Assembly (NCBI GenBank): GCA_012934845.2
Contig: WNNJ02000901.1
Location: 62,001-126,000, forward strand
DNA: 64,000 nt
Direction: 5' to 3'
Origin: Pomphorhynchus laevis
Lineage: Eukaryota; Acanthocephala; Palaeacanthocephala; Echinorhynchida; Pomphorhynchidae
A program made the translations under genes and the position numbers. A model generated the notes under the pieces. The model did not search any database. It was not told the DNA's origin and was given only the letters and a program-made list of their open reading frames with translations. Position 1 is the stretch's first letter, and the number at the start of each line of letters is the position of its first letter. Of this stretch, positions 55,901 to 64,000 are shown piece by piece.

Positions 55901-58900
55901 AAAGGATTTGAAGACTTAGCAGTTACTCCTATTCTAATGAAAAGCGAATCGGATCGAGCTGATATTCTTTTCAGATTTGTTCTGGTAACTTGCATTTCAA
56001 CATGCTTTGAATTGTTACTAATTACGATTTCAAATTAAGTATTCTGTTGTGATTATTAAATATTTTGATATTACGTATTATTATCTAATGACGTATTATT
56101 ACGTACTTCAAATTACGTATTTATTAATGTATTCTGTTGTGATTCTTTTTTATTTTTAAAATTATAAGTAAATAAATTCAATGTTGACCATTAAACAGAA
56201 AAAAGAGAATTGCTATAATGATAAAAATATTCTTTTTGATACTGCTCGTTTAGCCCCTAAACGAATACACATCTTTAACATTTCAGTATCGATTGAGGAT
56301 ACGCTATAGCTTTGATTTTCGCGGATTGATTTAGTAATTTTGCCGTTGATGTACAGTGTTGAAATATCGACGATATCTTCGTCAGCTGTGGTTTCCTCGT
56401 CATCAAACATGTTGACAGAGAGTCCTCGATCAAATGTCGACTTTGCAATCTCTCATCAACGCTATCCAATTCTCTGTTGTAGTCGTTTGGACTGCGGACG
56501 CGGCAACGATCGACTCCAGCATACATGTTGCATTGTCCCTTTGAACAGCAGAGCTTAGATCGGGCATGAGGAATGGACCTGCACGATAGTATGCATTGAT
56601 CTGACCGCATTTCTCCCAAATCTTCAAAGAACTTGGTGGCTAACGGAAAAAATGCTTAAAGTGTCGCGATATCCAACGGCTCAAATCGTCAATACAATCG
56701 TACTTTGTATTTTTAATTCCTCAGCATCTGTTGTGATTATTTATATTTTATATTTTATGTTGAATGTATATTGTATTAATAGATACGTTATAAATAATTA
56801 TTATTTTATCATATTTTATAATTAAACTAGTGTTTTGTTTTTCTTTTCTAATCATAATGATTTCTGAATAGAAGGTTTACTGGTAGTCGTCATTTTCTCT
56901 AATGAATAATGTTCTTTATAAGAACTTGATTGATATTTTATGCAATCAAATTAAAATGTACTTTATAGTGTTCGTTATTGCGATTCTTTTGTGAATTGCT
57001 AAATAGAAAAAATTAAAAAAATATAAACATTTTAAGGATAATTTGGCCGTATTAACTACAGAAGAAATGCAAAACAAAATATTCGACGAAGCTAAGCGTT
57101 TGGCTCTTGTTGATAAGGCTCCTCTTATACTGTCGGAAATTCTATTCTCTGCTGATATAATTAACGAGATAGGAAGATATCGTCCATTATTGCTGAAGGT
57201 TTTTTTAATTTAGTTTCATTAATGAAAATTGCATTTTGTTTTTAAAGTTCTGCTCCGGTAATGAGAAAGCGCAGAAATATCTTCTAGGTGGAATTGAGAA
57301 AATTGTCGGTGTTGTACTAAAAGATGAACTATGCAAACTTGTTGCTCGAATATTTATGGAACTCTACCAGAAAGATATCATTGATGAAGCGACGTTTCGT
57401 AAATGGTATGAAAAGGTGTGTATCTTAAATTTGTGGTTTTTAATAACTTGATTAGCTTTTATTCTAAAATTTAAATGATTCAATGGTAATAACACGATTT
57501 AATATCTAACGAAAAATGAATTGCATGGTAATCTTCAGATTACCTTTGTTTGAATTTATTTAATTAAAATAGAACTTGAGTTAATACTTTCCGAAATAAA
57601 TATAATTTAGCATTTAATAAAAAATTGAATTTTTAAATTAAAAATAGTTTCCTTAACTTTGATGCTCAGAGCAATAAAAATCTCTAATTGTAATTTTTGA
57701 AATACTTTTTCGCAATTCGATAGACAAAAACGTATCGATAGACAAAAACGTGTAGATAATAAGTTTCAAACTACAAACTTATAACCAAACATTTCGAGCT
57801 TGGAGATCAATATAAATTTAAACTTTAGTTTTATAAAAATTAACAAATTGTTCTACTTTAATTTAATTATCTAGTATCTTACAGTAAAAAAATCAAATAC
57901 AAAAACTACTGAATTACAGCTGTTTGCTGGCCTTCATTTCCTCCTCGGCCTGTTTGCGGTTTCTGTCGTGTGGAAGAAGTTTATCGTCGAAGCAACCTTT
58001 GCAGTATATTTCTCCATCCTGATCTTTATATGTACCCTATTGTTCTACTAAAGCATTTATTTTCTTAATTTATATTAGCACTAGTTTGAGAAATCACATG
58101 ATTTCTCAAGAGAAACCAGCTACAGTATCATTCCTTCATTACTTAAAAATCCATACATTTGACTCACAACATGCCAGATGTTAGCCTGATATATTGGTAT
58201 TGTTTCATCTGCTAATGCTGTGAAATGGTATAATCGGACTAATTAGAAGGCTATGTACTGATGTAGTTTTCTTTTGAACACTATTTGCGCTTTCAGATGC
58301 GAACCTAAGTTTTTTCGATTGTTGGTTTTCGACTTACCGATTAGGCTAACCATTCAGTACAGCTAAAAATTCTTCAGCATATGAAACTCCTATATGTATT
58401 TTTAATAAACATACACAAATTATTTCTATTTATACGCATTTCTTTGAATGAACACCACATCAGGGAATAAATTTCTCTATTAGAGTTAGAATGATAAAAT
58501 TAATATTATACATTCAGTTTAGTACTGTATAATATACGTAAATAATATATTGGTATTGTTTCATCTGCTAATGCTGTGAAATGGTATAATCGGACTAATT
58601 AGAAGGCTGCCTACCGCTGAGTTTCTTTTTCAAGCCTATTTGCACTTTTGGATGTACCATTACAGGACTTTCGGGTGTACCATTGCACATCAATAGCGAC
58701 CAAAACAATACTAAAAAAATGCAAATAGTGTTTCATAGTGTTCAAAGTACAAATAGTGTTATATATAAGAACTGTACGACGATCTGGATCCGCCGTACAA
58801 TATATATACGATACTTAAAATGTATCTTAAAGTTTCTGTACGATACTTAAAATGTATCTTAAAGTTTCTGTACGATACTTAAAATGTATCCTAAAGTTGC

Positions 58901-60532
58901 TGTACGATACTTTAACAATGCTTAAAACGCATCTCGGAAAATGCGATTTTAGAAATTCATTGCATTTAGGTTTCGGCTTCTGAAAAATTTCTAGCTATAC
59001 TGGATGGTTAACCTAGTCTGTAAGGCGTTGACCCACCGGTTGCCCGAACCCTAGGTTCGAATTTGAAAGCGTAAAAGGTGTTCAGAAGGAAAGTACAGCA
59101 ATATACAGCTTTCTGGTAAGTTCGTGTGTAGTTGCACAACTACGAAGTAGTTGTGTAGTTGCACGGTAGTCGCGGACGAAACAATATGTTAGTTTAAAAT
59201 CTAGCATGTTGTTAGTCAAGGTTTATGGAGTTGTAAGTAATGAAGTAATGGTACCGTAGCTGGTTTCTGCTGCGAAATAACCTTGTGTGATCTAGCAAAA
59301 TTGACAATATAAATCAAACAAACCATAAAAGAATCACTAGCACCTATTCAATGATCGACTTATAACATCAGTGCTAGATATATAGAAATAATGCTTTAAA
59401 TGCATCACGCAAAGCGCGGTTTCATAAATTCCTCACATTAAAGGTTTCATACACTTAAGAATTTCTAGCTGTACTGGATGGTTAGCCTTGTCGATAAGGC
59501 GTAAACCAATCAATCGAAAGAACCTAAGTTTGAATCTGAACGTGCAAATAGTGTTTGGACGTATTCATAGTGTTCAAAGTACAAATAGTGTCAGAAATAA
59601 GAATTTTACGGCTTATCTGGATCGTAATGCGATACGGCGGTATTTTGCAAATTAATATGAAATATATGTAATTTTTTAAATGCAATATATAATTAGATAT
59701 TATATATGATATATAATACTATTTACAAATTTATATAGTATTTTTAAACATTATTTTGTATAATTTAATTATCCCATTTTTTATATTTTTATCTTAATGT
59801 GATTAGTTTTTATTAGTTTTTATTTATTTTTAATGTGATTACTGAAACCTGACATGTTGTGTCTCAAAGTGCATGTTATATCTAGGATATACTACATTAT
59901 ATATAATCTTATAGTAAAAATAATTTAAAATTTTAATTATTTTATTTAAAGTTAACTGATAACATAGAAAATTCCGATTAAAATCCTATTTCTTATTCTT
60001 GTAGATTTGCTATTCATCTTGATATTAAACATTGTAACTACAAAAAACATGTACATACGTGAAATTCTGATTTTGATAAAGACATTTAAAAAATTTATTC
60101 TTAATTTTATACTCTTTAATATTCCCTTTAAGTAGTTTTTGTGAGTACTTTTGTGACAATTTTGGTTAGGAGTTGTTGTTAATAAAGCATCTCATTACTA
60201 AAATAAAACTACGGTTTAGCCATCACGAAAATACGTAAAGGAAAAGGCGGTTGTCGAATTTATTCATGCGCAGGCAAAACCATTTCTGACATGGTTGGAT
60301 GAGGCGGATGAGGATGATTCCGAAGGTGATGAATCCGATGGAGAAGCAGTTAAAAAAGACGTATGTGATTTAATTAATTAATTCTTTATTTGCTCTCTTC
60401 GTTTAGATCGATGTTATATTTACATTTCGCGATAAGAATGCCATTCTTTGCGATGAAGCTGATACGGTTGACGAATCAGTTACTAGTAAAATCGCTGACG
60501 AGGAAGGCGCAATTGATATAGATGCTATTTAA
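52912..60532 (+). CDS. eIF5: Eukaryotic translation initiation factor 5 (GTPase-activating protein for eIF2)
   Basis: Ten exons: 52912-52986, 53457-53538, 53600-53772, 53817-53942, 55662-55757, 55805-55984, 57037-57198, 57248-57415, 60220-60360, 60407-60532. All have GT-AG borders and consistent phases, giving 442 residues (human 431). eIF5 stimulates GTP hydrolysis on eIF2 at start-codon selection. Visible: N-terminal FYRYKMPKI with the arginine finger (Arg16, human Arg15), [22 protein letters not shown], a zinc ribbon (CENC at 100-103 and CLACG from 121), a Lys/Gln-rich linker, then a HEAT/W2 domain (about 245-400; [35 protein letters not shown] acidic-aromatic box) and the typical end [11 protein letters not shown]. 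Introns are either 44-61 nt or 0.5-2.8 kb. Complete; probably functional. Confidence 0.95.
53943..55661. other. eIF5 intron 4 (1.7 kb), with a repeated block
   Basis: AT-rich. AAAACCTCGTGTTATTTTTA, followed by AGGCCGGATA or AAGCCGGATA, occurs at about 54916-54946 and again at about 55160-55187, each preceded by similar text (TTATTTAAATTTTATTTTGT, CATAAT-TTTACAAAAGTTT). This is an imperfect duplication of roughly 240 bp. The open frames at 54262-54543 and 54652-54861 are low-complexity and I do not call them genes. Confidence 0.55.
56213..56640 (-). pseudogene. Unidentified coding-like block in eIF5 intron 6
   Basis: On the - strand this 430-bp block looks coding, unlike the AT-rich intron around it: higher GC, no low-complexity, and residues such as [55 protein letters not shown] and [13 protein letters not shown]. 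It appears broken about once. I do not recognise the family. It could be a host processed pseudogene, part of an element, or an old virus-derived insert. It has no splice sites that would tie it to eIF5. Confidence 0.4.
57914..58036 (-). CDS. Possible last exon of a LIM-domain protein, antisense in eIF5 intron 8
   Basis: On the - strand, TTTAGTAGAACAATAG is followed by an open 40-codon stretch ending in TAA at 57916-57914. It begins [16 protein letters not shown] and ends in a charged helix ([15 protein letters not shown]). In LIM domains of the EPLIN/LIMD2 type the second zinc module reads L-x-L-G-T-Y ... G-x-x-Y-C-x-x-H/C-F, and an exon border at this place is plausible. The AG just before GGT fits an acceptor. 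No matching upstream exon was found in the nearby SINE-rich sequence, so this could be a nested gene with distant exons or an orphan exon. Confidence 0.5.
   Translation of the reverse strand, partial: GTYKDQDGEIYCKGCFDDKLLPHDRNRKQAEEEMKASKQL
58186..58400 (-). mobile_element. tRNA-like SINE copy 1 (antisense)
   Basis: The reverse strand shows a tRNA-like head: TGGTTAGCCTAATCGGTAAG (A-box-like) and, about 25 bp later, TTAGGTTCGCATCTGA (B-box-like, consensus GGTTCGAATCT). This is followed by a body that ends AGCAGATGAAACAATACCAA. Sister copies lie at 58547-58665, 58963-59105 and 59440-59640, all within eIF5 intron 8. Confidence 0.65.
58547..58665 (-). mobile_element. SINE copy 2, 3' part only (antisense)
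   Basis: The first 60 bases match those of copy 1 exactly (TATTGGTATTGTTTCATCTG through AATTAGAAGGCT), then the copies diverge and the tRNA-like head is missing. 58721-58795 on the + strand repeats the tail motif CAAATAGTGTT several times. Confidence 0.6.
58808..58920. repeat. 32-bp minisatellite, about 3.5 units
   Basis: The unit begins ACGATACTTAAAATGTATC and recurs at 58808, 58840, 58872 and (partly) 58904. The first units are identical; the third has one change per half. Confidence 0.85.
58963..59105 (+). mobile_element. tRNA-like SINE copy 3
   Basis: TTTCTAGCTATACTGGATGG leads into GGTTAACCTAGTCTGTAAGG (A-box-like) and CTAGGTTCGAATTTGA with a B box at 59054-59064 (GGTTCGAATTT). The 3' body seen in copy 1 is absent. 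Just downstream, 59128-59154 forms two overlapping perfect palindromes of the core GTAGTTG. Confidence 0.65.
59440..59640 (+). mobile_element. tRNA-like SINE copy 4
   Basis: TTTCTAGCTGTACTGGATGG, GGTTAGCCTTGTCGATAAGG and CTAAGTTTGAATCTGA match copies 1 and 3. The tail GCAAATAGTGTTTGG and AGTGTTCAAAGTACAAATAG matches 58721-58775. The B box has decayed to AGTTTGAATCT. 59641-60219 is AT-rich intron with nothing else seen. Confidence 0.65.
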
Positions 60533-60614
60533 ATAACATAGTTTTCTTTAAAAATCGATTTTATTCCTCAATTTAAATTATTGTATTATAAATTGATTGT
60601 TCACTCATATTGGA

Positions 60615-60809
60615 TTATTTATTAGTAGAGAGAGTGAAGTAAAATATTTATTTAATCTCGAATTTTCAATAGCCTACTGCTATCATCTTCAAGAATAAAT
60701 GTTACAAAATGTTCAATTTTGTAACATTTACTCCTGAAGATGATAGCATTAGGCTATTGAAAATTCGATTAAATAAAGATTTTACTTCACTCTCTCCACT
60801 AATAAATAA
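60615..60809. mobile_element. Fold-back MITE of about 195 bp
   Basis: Two arms of about 95 bp (60615-60710 and 60716-60809) are reverse complements with few mismatches around a 5-nt loop. The outer ends are TTATTTATTAGTAGAGAGAG and CTCTCTCCACTAATAAATAA; the inner end is TGTTACAAAAT. It begins 83 bp after the eIF5 stop codon, so it may lie within the 3' UTR and fold in the mRNA. No coding capacity. A diverged half copy is at 31655-31735. 60810-61590 is AT-rich with no feature seen. Confidence 0.85.
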
Positions 60810-61590
60810 TTAAATTATTGTATTGCTTTAACAGATATATTCAATACGACAGAATTACTTTAAAATCACGATAAGCGTAAAATCGCATTGTATAATAAGC
60901 AAATGCTTATTAGGAATTAATCATTTTTGAAACAACGACGTAAATATGTTTTAAGCAATTATGTACATTGAAAGTCATAATCTAGTATACGGGTCAGCTA
61001 AATTGTATACATGATGACGATGTAAGAATACATTTAATTGAAGATATTTAAAGATAAAGGATATAAATATTGTTACAATTGTATAAGTTGATATCGGTAA
61101 TTGCGAATAATTTTAATAAAGGATCTACGGCTCTGTAATGAAAGCTGATAAATATTTGTTAATTTCAGTTATTTAACACGTTAATGATTTATTTTCAATG
61201 CTTGCATAGTTGTGGATACATAAATGTATTTTAATAATTTGTCTAATAAATATTAAATAATGCATTTCAAATAATGATGTCAGTTAACTTGTTATACTCA
61301 TAAAATACTTGTGTGCTGATATGTTGTCGTCGATAATTGACTATTAATTTACAAATAAATAGCAGTCTTTAATCCGCAAATTAAATATGAAAATTAATTA
61401 TTTCTAAATTTTCCCCTGCTGCAGTATTAATAAATTAGTTTGTTGTCATTGTACAATTAAGTCATTTGATCACGCTTGCAACTACCAATTATCAAATTTA
61501 CGATAGTCAAGTTTCATCAAAATACCTAAATACTTGTGTCTTTAACATTGTAAGCTTCTTATTAATATAACTTCTCCAGTAGTTTTCGAT

Positions 61591-61787
61591 TCATATAACC
61601 ACTATATGTCGAGTGACGAATCTTAGCATCTGCGCTATAGCTTTAACGTACTTTGTAGCTAGATAACTTTTGTTCGTGCATTGTGCTTCAGCTATATTCA
61701 AGCGTGTTGCCTGTTCAGCAACCTCAGTAAGGTGATGAAGGAACGATATAACACTTGCTGCCTTGTGAAGCCACCGCTTACGCAAAC
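61591..61787 (-). CDS. Possible 3' exon of an unidentified gene
   Basis: The - strand is open for 64 codons to a TGA-flanked end, with ordinary codon use and no low-complexity (RWLHKAASVISFLHHLTEVA, then NKSYLATKYVKAIAQML). It is preceded by ACAACTATTTTAG, a good acceptor whose AG falls at 61789-61788. The product would be helical. No family is recognised and no upstream exon is identified, so this may be chance. Confidence 0.3.
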
Positions 61788-62107
61788 CTAAAATAGTTGT
61801 ATTGACTTTATTATTGTTAGCTTCGAGAATTTAAACTTTCAGCTAAAAGTTAACTATTGATTTAATCACGCTAATACGTTAATGTTATAGAGTGCTCACT
61901 CTCAATCATTATGATATGTAATCTGGTTTTTGAATGCTTAGATTATTAATTAGCTAGGGGGAGATATTACTACCCTTTTATTGATCCACATTAGCACAAT
62001 AACTGAATTATTTAATATCATACTAAATGATTTCATTTATTTTCGAATAATTTTTTTTATAAATTATGTTCTACTGCAAGTGATTTATCGTTTATAGATT
62101 TAATTCA

Positions 62108-62733
62108 ATGTTTAATTTCACCGTCGCTATCTGTATACTCTCGTCAATAGCTTCAATCGCTCTTACCCTGATAACCGTATATGCGGTAACTTTTATTAAT
62201 CTGTTATTTTACAGTTAACCTAAAGTTTTAAAGCTTATCTGCCTAGACGGAGTTTACAGCAATATAGAATCAATTAAGAATCAAATGGAAATGCTGAATG
62301 AGGTATTTGTATTGAGACATTCGTTTAAAAGTTTCCTTTCTCTAGGTTACATTCGCGGAGTACGTTCTATTTGCATGCATGTCTTTTGGTTTAATTCTAG
62401 CTAGGCAATGGAGTATTGTTCGATACGCCGTAATCCTAAATATATACCATATTGCCAGGTTTGACAGCAATTTAATTTATGTCATTCTAATATACTGCTT
62501 CTTAAAAGCAGATAAGAATTGTTTTTTTTTCGATTACCAAACTGTTTTATTAGGCAAAAGAGGATAGTGGACTGGTATTAGATTTGATTTCAATCCTTAT
62601 AAAGTCAAATTACTATCAATTAGTCAAATTAAGCTTTCTCACATTACTGGGACAGCTTCACTTTCCAATTACATTTACCTTTCGATCAATTATCATCATT
62701 AATCTGAATATTGTTGTATCTAACCAATTATAA
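62108..62733 (+). CDS. CNIH: Cornichon-family ER cargo receptor, divergent
   Basis: Cornichon/Erv14 proteins are small ER-Golgi membrane receptors that load cargo into COPII vesicles. Four exons fit: 62108-62185, 62234-62302, 62346-62458 and 62568-62733, with GT-AG borders and matching phases, giving 141 residues (human CNIH1 144). Exon 1 reads MFNFTVAICILSS (family MAFTFAA...), a first membrane span. Exon 2 reads LICLDGVYSNIESIKNQ (family FDELKTDYKNPIDQC). Exon 3 reads AEYVLFACMSFGLILARQW and ends ILNIYHIA (family PEYLIHAFFCV..., LLAYHIWR). The spacing between these marks equals that of the human protein exactly. Exon 4 is hydrophobic but little conserved. Identity is low, about a quarter by eye. 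Introns are 48, 43 and 109 nt. Confidence 0.7.
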
Positions 62734-63434
62734 CTGCTATTAATATTAATATATTAATAAACTAACACCATCAACAGATGATACAACAAAAACGATCATT
62801 CTTAATATAACGCCTGACGGTGCCTTGCTTAGATGAATTCTTTCGATTACTAGTTGAATATACAGAGTTGTGGGTCTAGTAATATTCCATTTACGAAATA
62901 AGCATTTGGGATGTCTATAAGTCTCTATCTGCTCCGTCATTTAATAGTATCGTTTGCTTGTCCAGGATTATGATTTTACTATTATGCTGCATATCTTCTG
63001 TTTCATTAATAAACTAAATTTAAGCAAAAAAGCGTAGAATGTAAATATTCAAAGTTAATGCTGATCGGTTTATTATAACCATCAGCAAATGCGACAACAA
63101 AACGATCGTAAAGCCAAGGACAAGAAAGATTGAAAGATTGTATCTATAAGCAAGAACATATGGTATCTATAATAGAAGAAATAATAAATGAAAATGCTAT
63201 TTGAATATATTTAATAAAAGACTGAAATATTAATATCTGAAATATTAAAAGACTCGTAAAACAATAATATAGAATCACGAATACATTTATACAGTAAATA
63301 AATAAAAAATTGCAATTATAGTAAAACAATTTATTTAAAATAACGATCAAATTAATACGGAAAATAAATATAAATTGCAATTATAAAATATTTGCTATTA
63401 TTATTTTCTTATTTGTCTATATTCTTAAATGTAT
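62734..63434. other. Intergenic, AT-rich
   Basis: No gene supported. A short similarity links 62765-62800 and 63080-63115 (ACCATCA-C-A-ATG, then ACAACAAAA-CGATC), too short to name. The open frames at 62746-62940 and 63144-63380 on the - strand have no family likeness. Confidence 0.4.
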
Positions 63435-63510
63435 AACATATAATCGATGGTGAAATTGAATAAGTAGAATGTCCACTGTAACCACCTATCTTTTCAAATA
63501 AGTATTTAAG
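63435..63510 (+). repeat. Direct repeat, left copy, beside a PLE fragment
   Basis: AACATATAATCGATGGTGAA through TTTCAAATAAGTATTTAAG. It matches 63901-63976 over about 76 bp with very few changes. The two copies bracket the PLE RT fragment. Confidence 0.85.
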
Positions 63511-63890
63511 ACCAGGTAGCTTATTCTTTGTGTACCATAGGTAATAGATACCAAAAGCCGGCATCAGCGCAAGATGATCGTGTTATTATAAAAATTCACA
63601 AATCTGGCTTACGATTTCACCCAATAATTGCTTCGTATAAAACTTTCGGTTATCATTTGGCAAAAGAAATAAGCGGTTTGATACAAAAATACCACGACGT
63701 CAACAGATCTAATATAAATGATGGTATTTGCTTCGCTCAAGAGATTAAAAAATATCGTAATCAAAGAGTATACTTTGCAACAGCAGATGTGGTATCTCTA
63801 TTTACAAACATACCATTACAGCGAGCTATTGAAATGACCGCCACATTATTGGAATTAAAATGCAAAGAAACCAAATATATAAACACATAA
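63511..63890 (+). pseudogene. PLE reverse transcriptase N-terminal part
   Basis: An open frame at 63528-63890 shows the PLE finger region: VIIKIHKSGLRFHPIIASYK, then GYHLAKEISGLIQKYHDV, then RVYFATADVVSLFTNIPLQR (the family motif D-V-x-S-L-F-T-N-I-P), ending at a TAA soon after. The palm and catalytic box are absent, so only a piece of the element is present. It is closer to Poseidon/Neptune-like PLEs than to the AT-rich N-GIY family, but distinct from the copy at 22470. Confidence 0.75.
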
Positions 63891-63900
63891 TTTTTCGTAC

Positions 63901-63976
63901 AACATATAATTGATGGTGAAATTGAATAAGTAGAATGTCCACTGTAATCACCAAGCTTTTCAAATAAGTATTTAAG
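63901..63976 (+). repeat. Direct repeat, right copy
   Basis: The same 76-bp sequence as 63435-63510, in direct orientation. The first bases in one frame (HIIDGEIE) could be read as a continuation of the PLE product, so the repeat may be coding in origin. The window ends 24 bp later. Confidence 0.85.
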
Positions 63977-64000
63977 ATTGACACATGGATTGTCATGTTT

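Noticed and set aside
59054-59064. Functional tRNA gene at the B box
   Set aside because: The head does not fold into a full cloverleaf with paired acceptor ends, and several diverged copies share a tail, so a SINE fits better.
63144-63380. Ile/Phe-rich frame on the - strand resembling a membrane protein
   Set aside because: AT-rich sequence gives such frames by chance; no conserved motif or splice context.
1-64000. CRISPR array or bacterial operon
   Set aside because: No regularly spaced identical repeats with unique spacers, and genes have GT-AG introns; the DNA is from a eukaryote.

Overview
This window is AT-rich, intron-containing animal DNA in which a few host genes sit among many old and younger retroelement copies. 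Three host genes can be named. Translation factor eIF5 (52912-60532, + strand, 10 exons) appears complete. A divergent cornichon-type cargo receptor (62108-62733, 4 exons) also appears complete. A GT10 alpha-1,3-fucosyltransferase has its N-terminal part at 11941-12660 and its C-terminal part about 9 kb further on at 21629-22105. Very short introns (43-61 nt), divergent host proteins, and Penelope-like elements (PLEs) beside CR1/Jockey-type LINEs suggest a fast-evolving invertebrate, possibly parasitic. I cannot name the phylum. Stop codon use looks standard.

Layout, 1-52 kb. The window opens with an unidentified, degraded gene end (1-895). From 1.7 to 10.9 kb lie a PLE terminus, a LINE-A 3' fragment with a PLE reverse-transcriptase scrap, a PLE copy, and a different LINE (LINE-B) with a Cys/His finger. 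The fucosyltransferase follows; its two halves flank LINE-A copies and a large duplicated segment. A second, differently built PLE (22.5-24.0 kb) carries its GIY-YIG domain after the RT. From 24.6 to 30.0 kb an antisense LINE-A is interrupted by an antisense PLE whose GIY-YIG domain comes before the RT. From 30 to 52 kb there are PLE scraps, two Ty3/Gypsy fossils (32.4-33.6 and 44.5-47.8 kb), a pyrimidine-rich LINE-E, a LINE-C with a 913-codon open ORF2, a hAT transposase remnant, antisense LINE-A2 and LINE-C2, and LINE-D, LINE-F and LINE-B pieces.

Layout, 52-64 kb. eIF5 fills most of this part. Its long introns hold a tRNA-like SINE family, a 32-bp minisatellite, an unidentified antisense coding-like block and an antisense exon resembling the end of a LIM domain. 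A fold-back MITE lies just after eIF5. Cornichon and a PLE RT fragment between direct repeats close the window.

Two themes stand out. First, several element junctions carry short inverted duplications (14331-14364, 42698-42764, about 29003-29017, and a long arm at 22470-22556), as expected from snap-back priming or template switching. Second, PLEs of two opposite domain orders occur side by side. All family calls come from reading motifs by eye; no database search was run.
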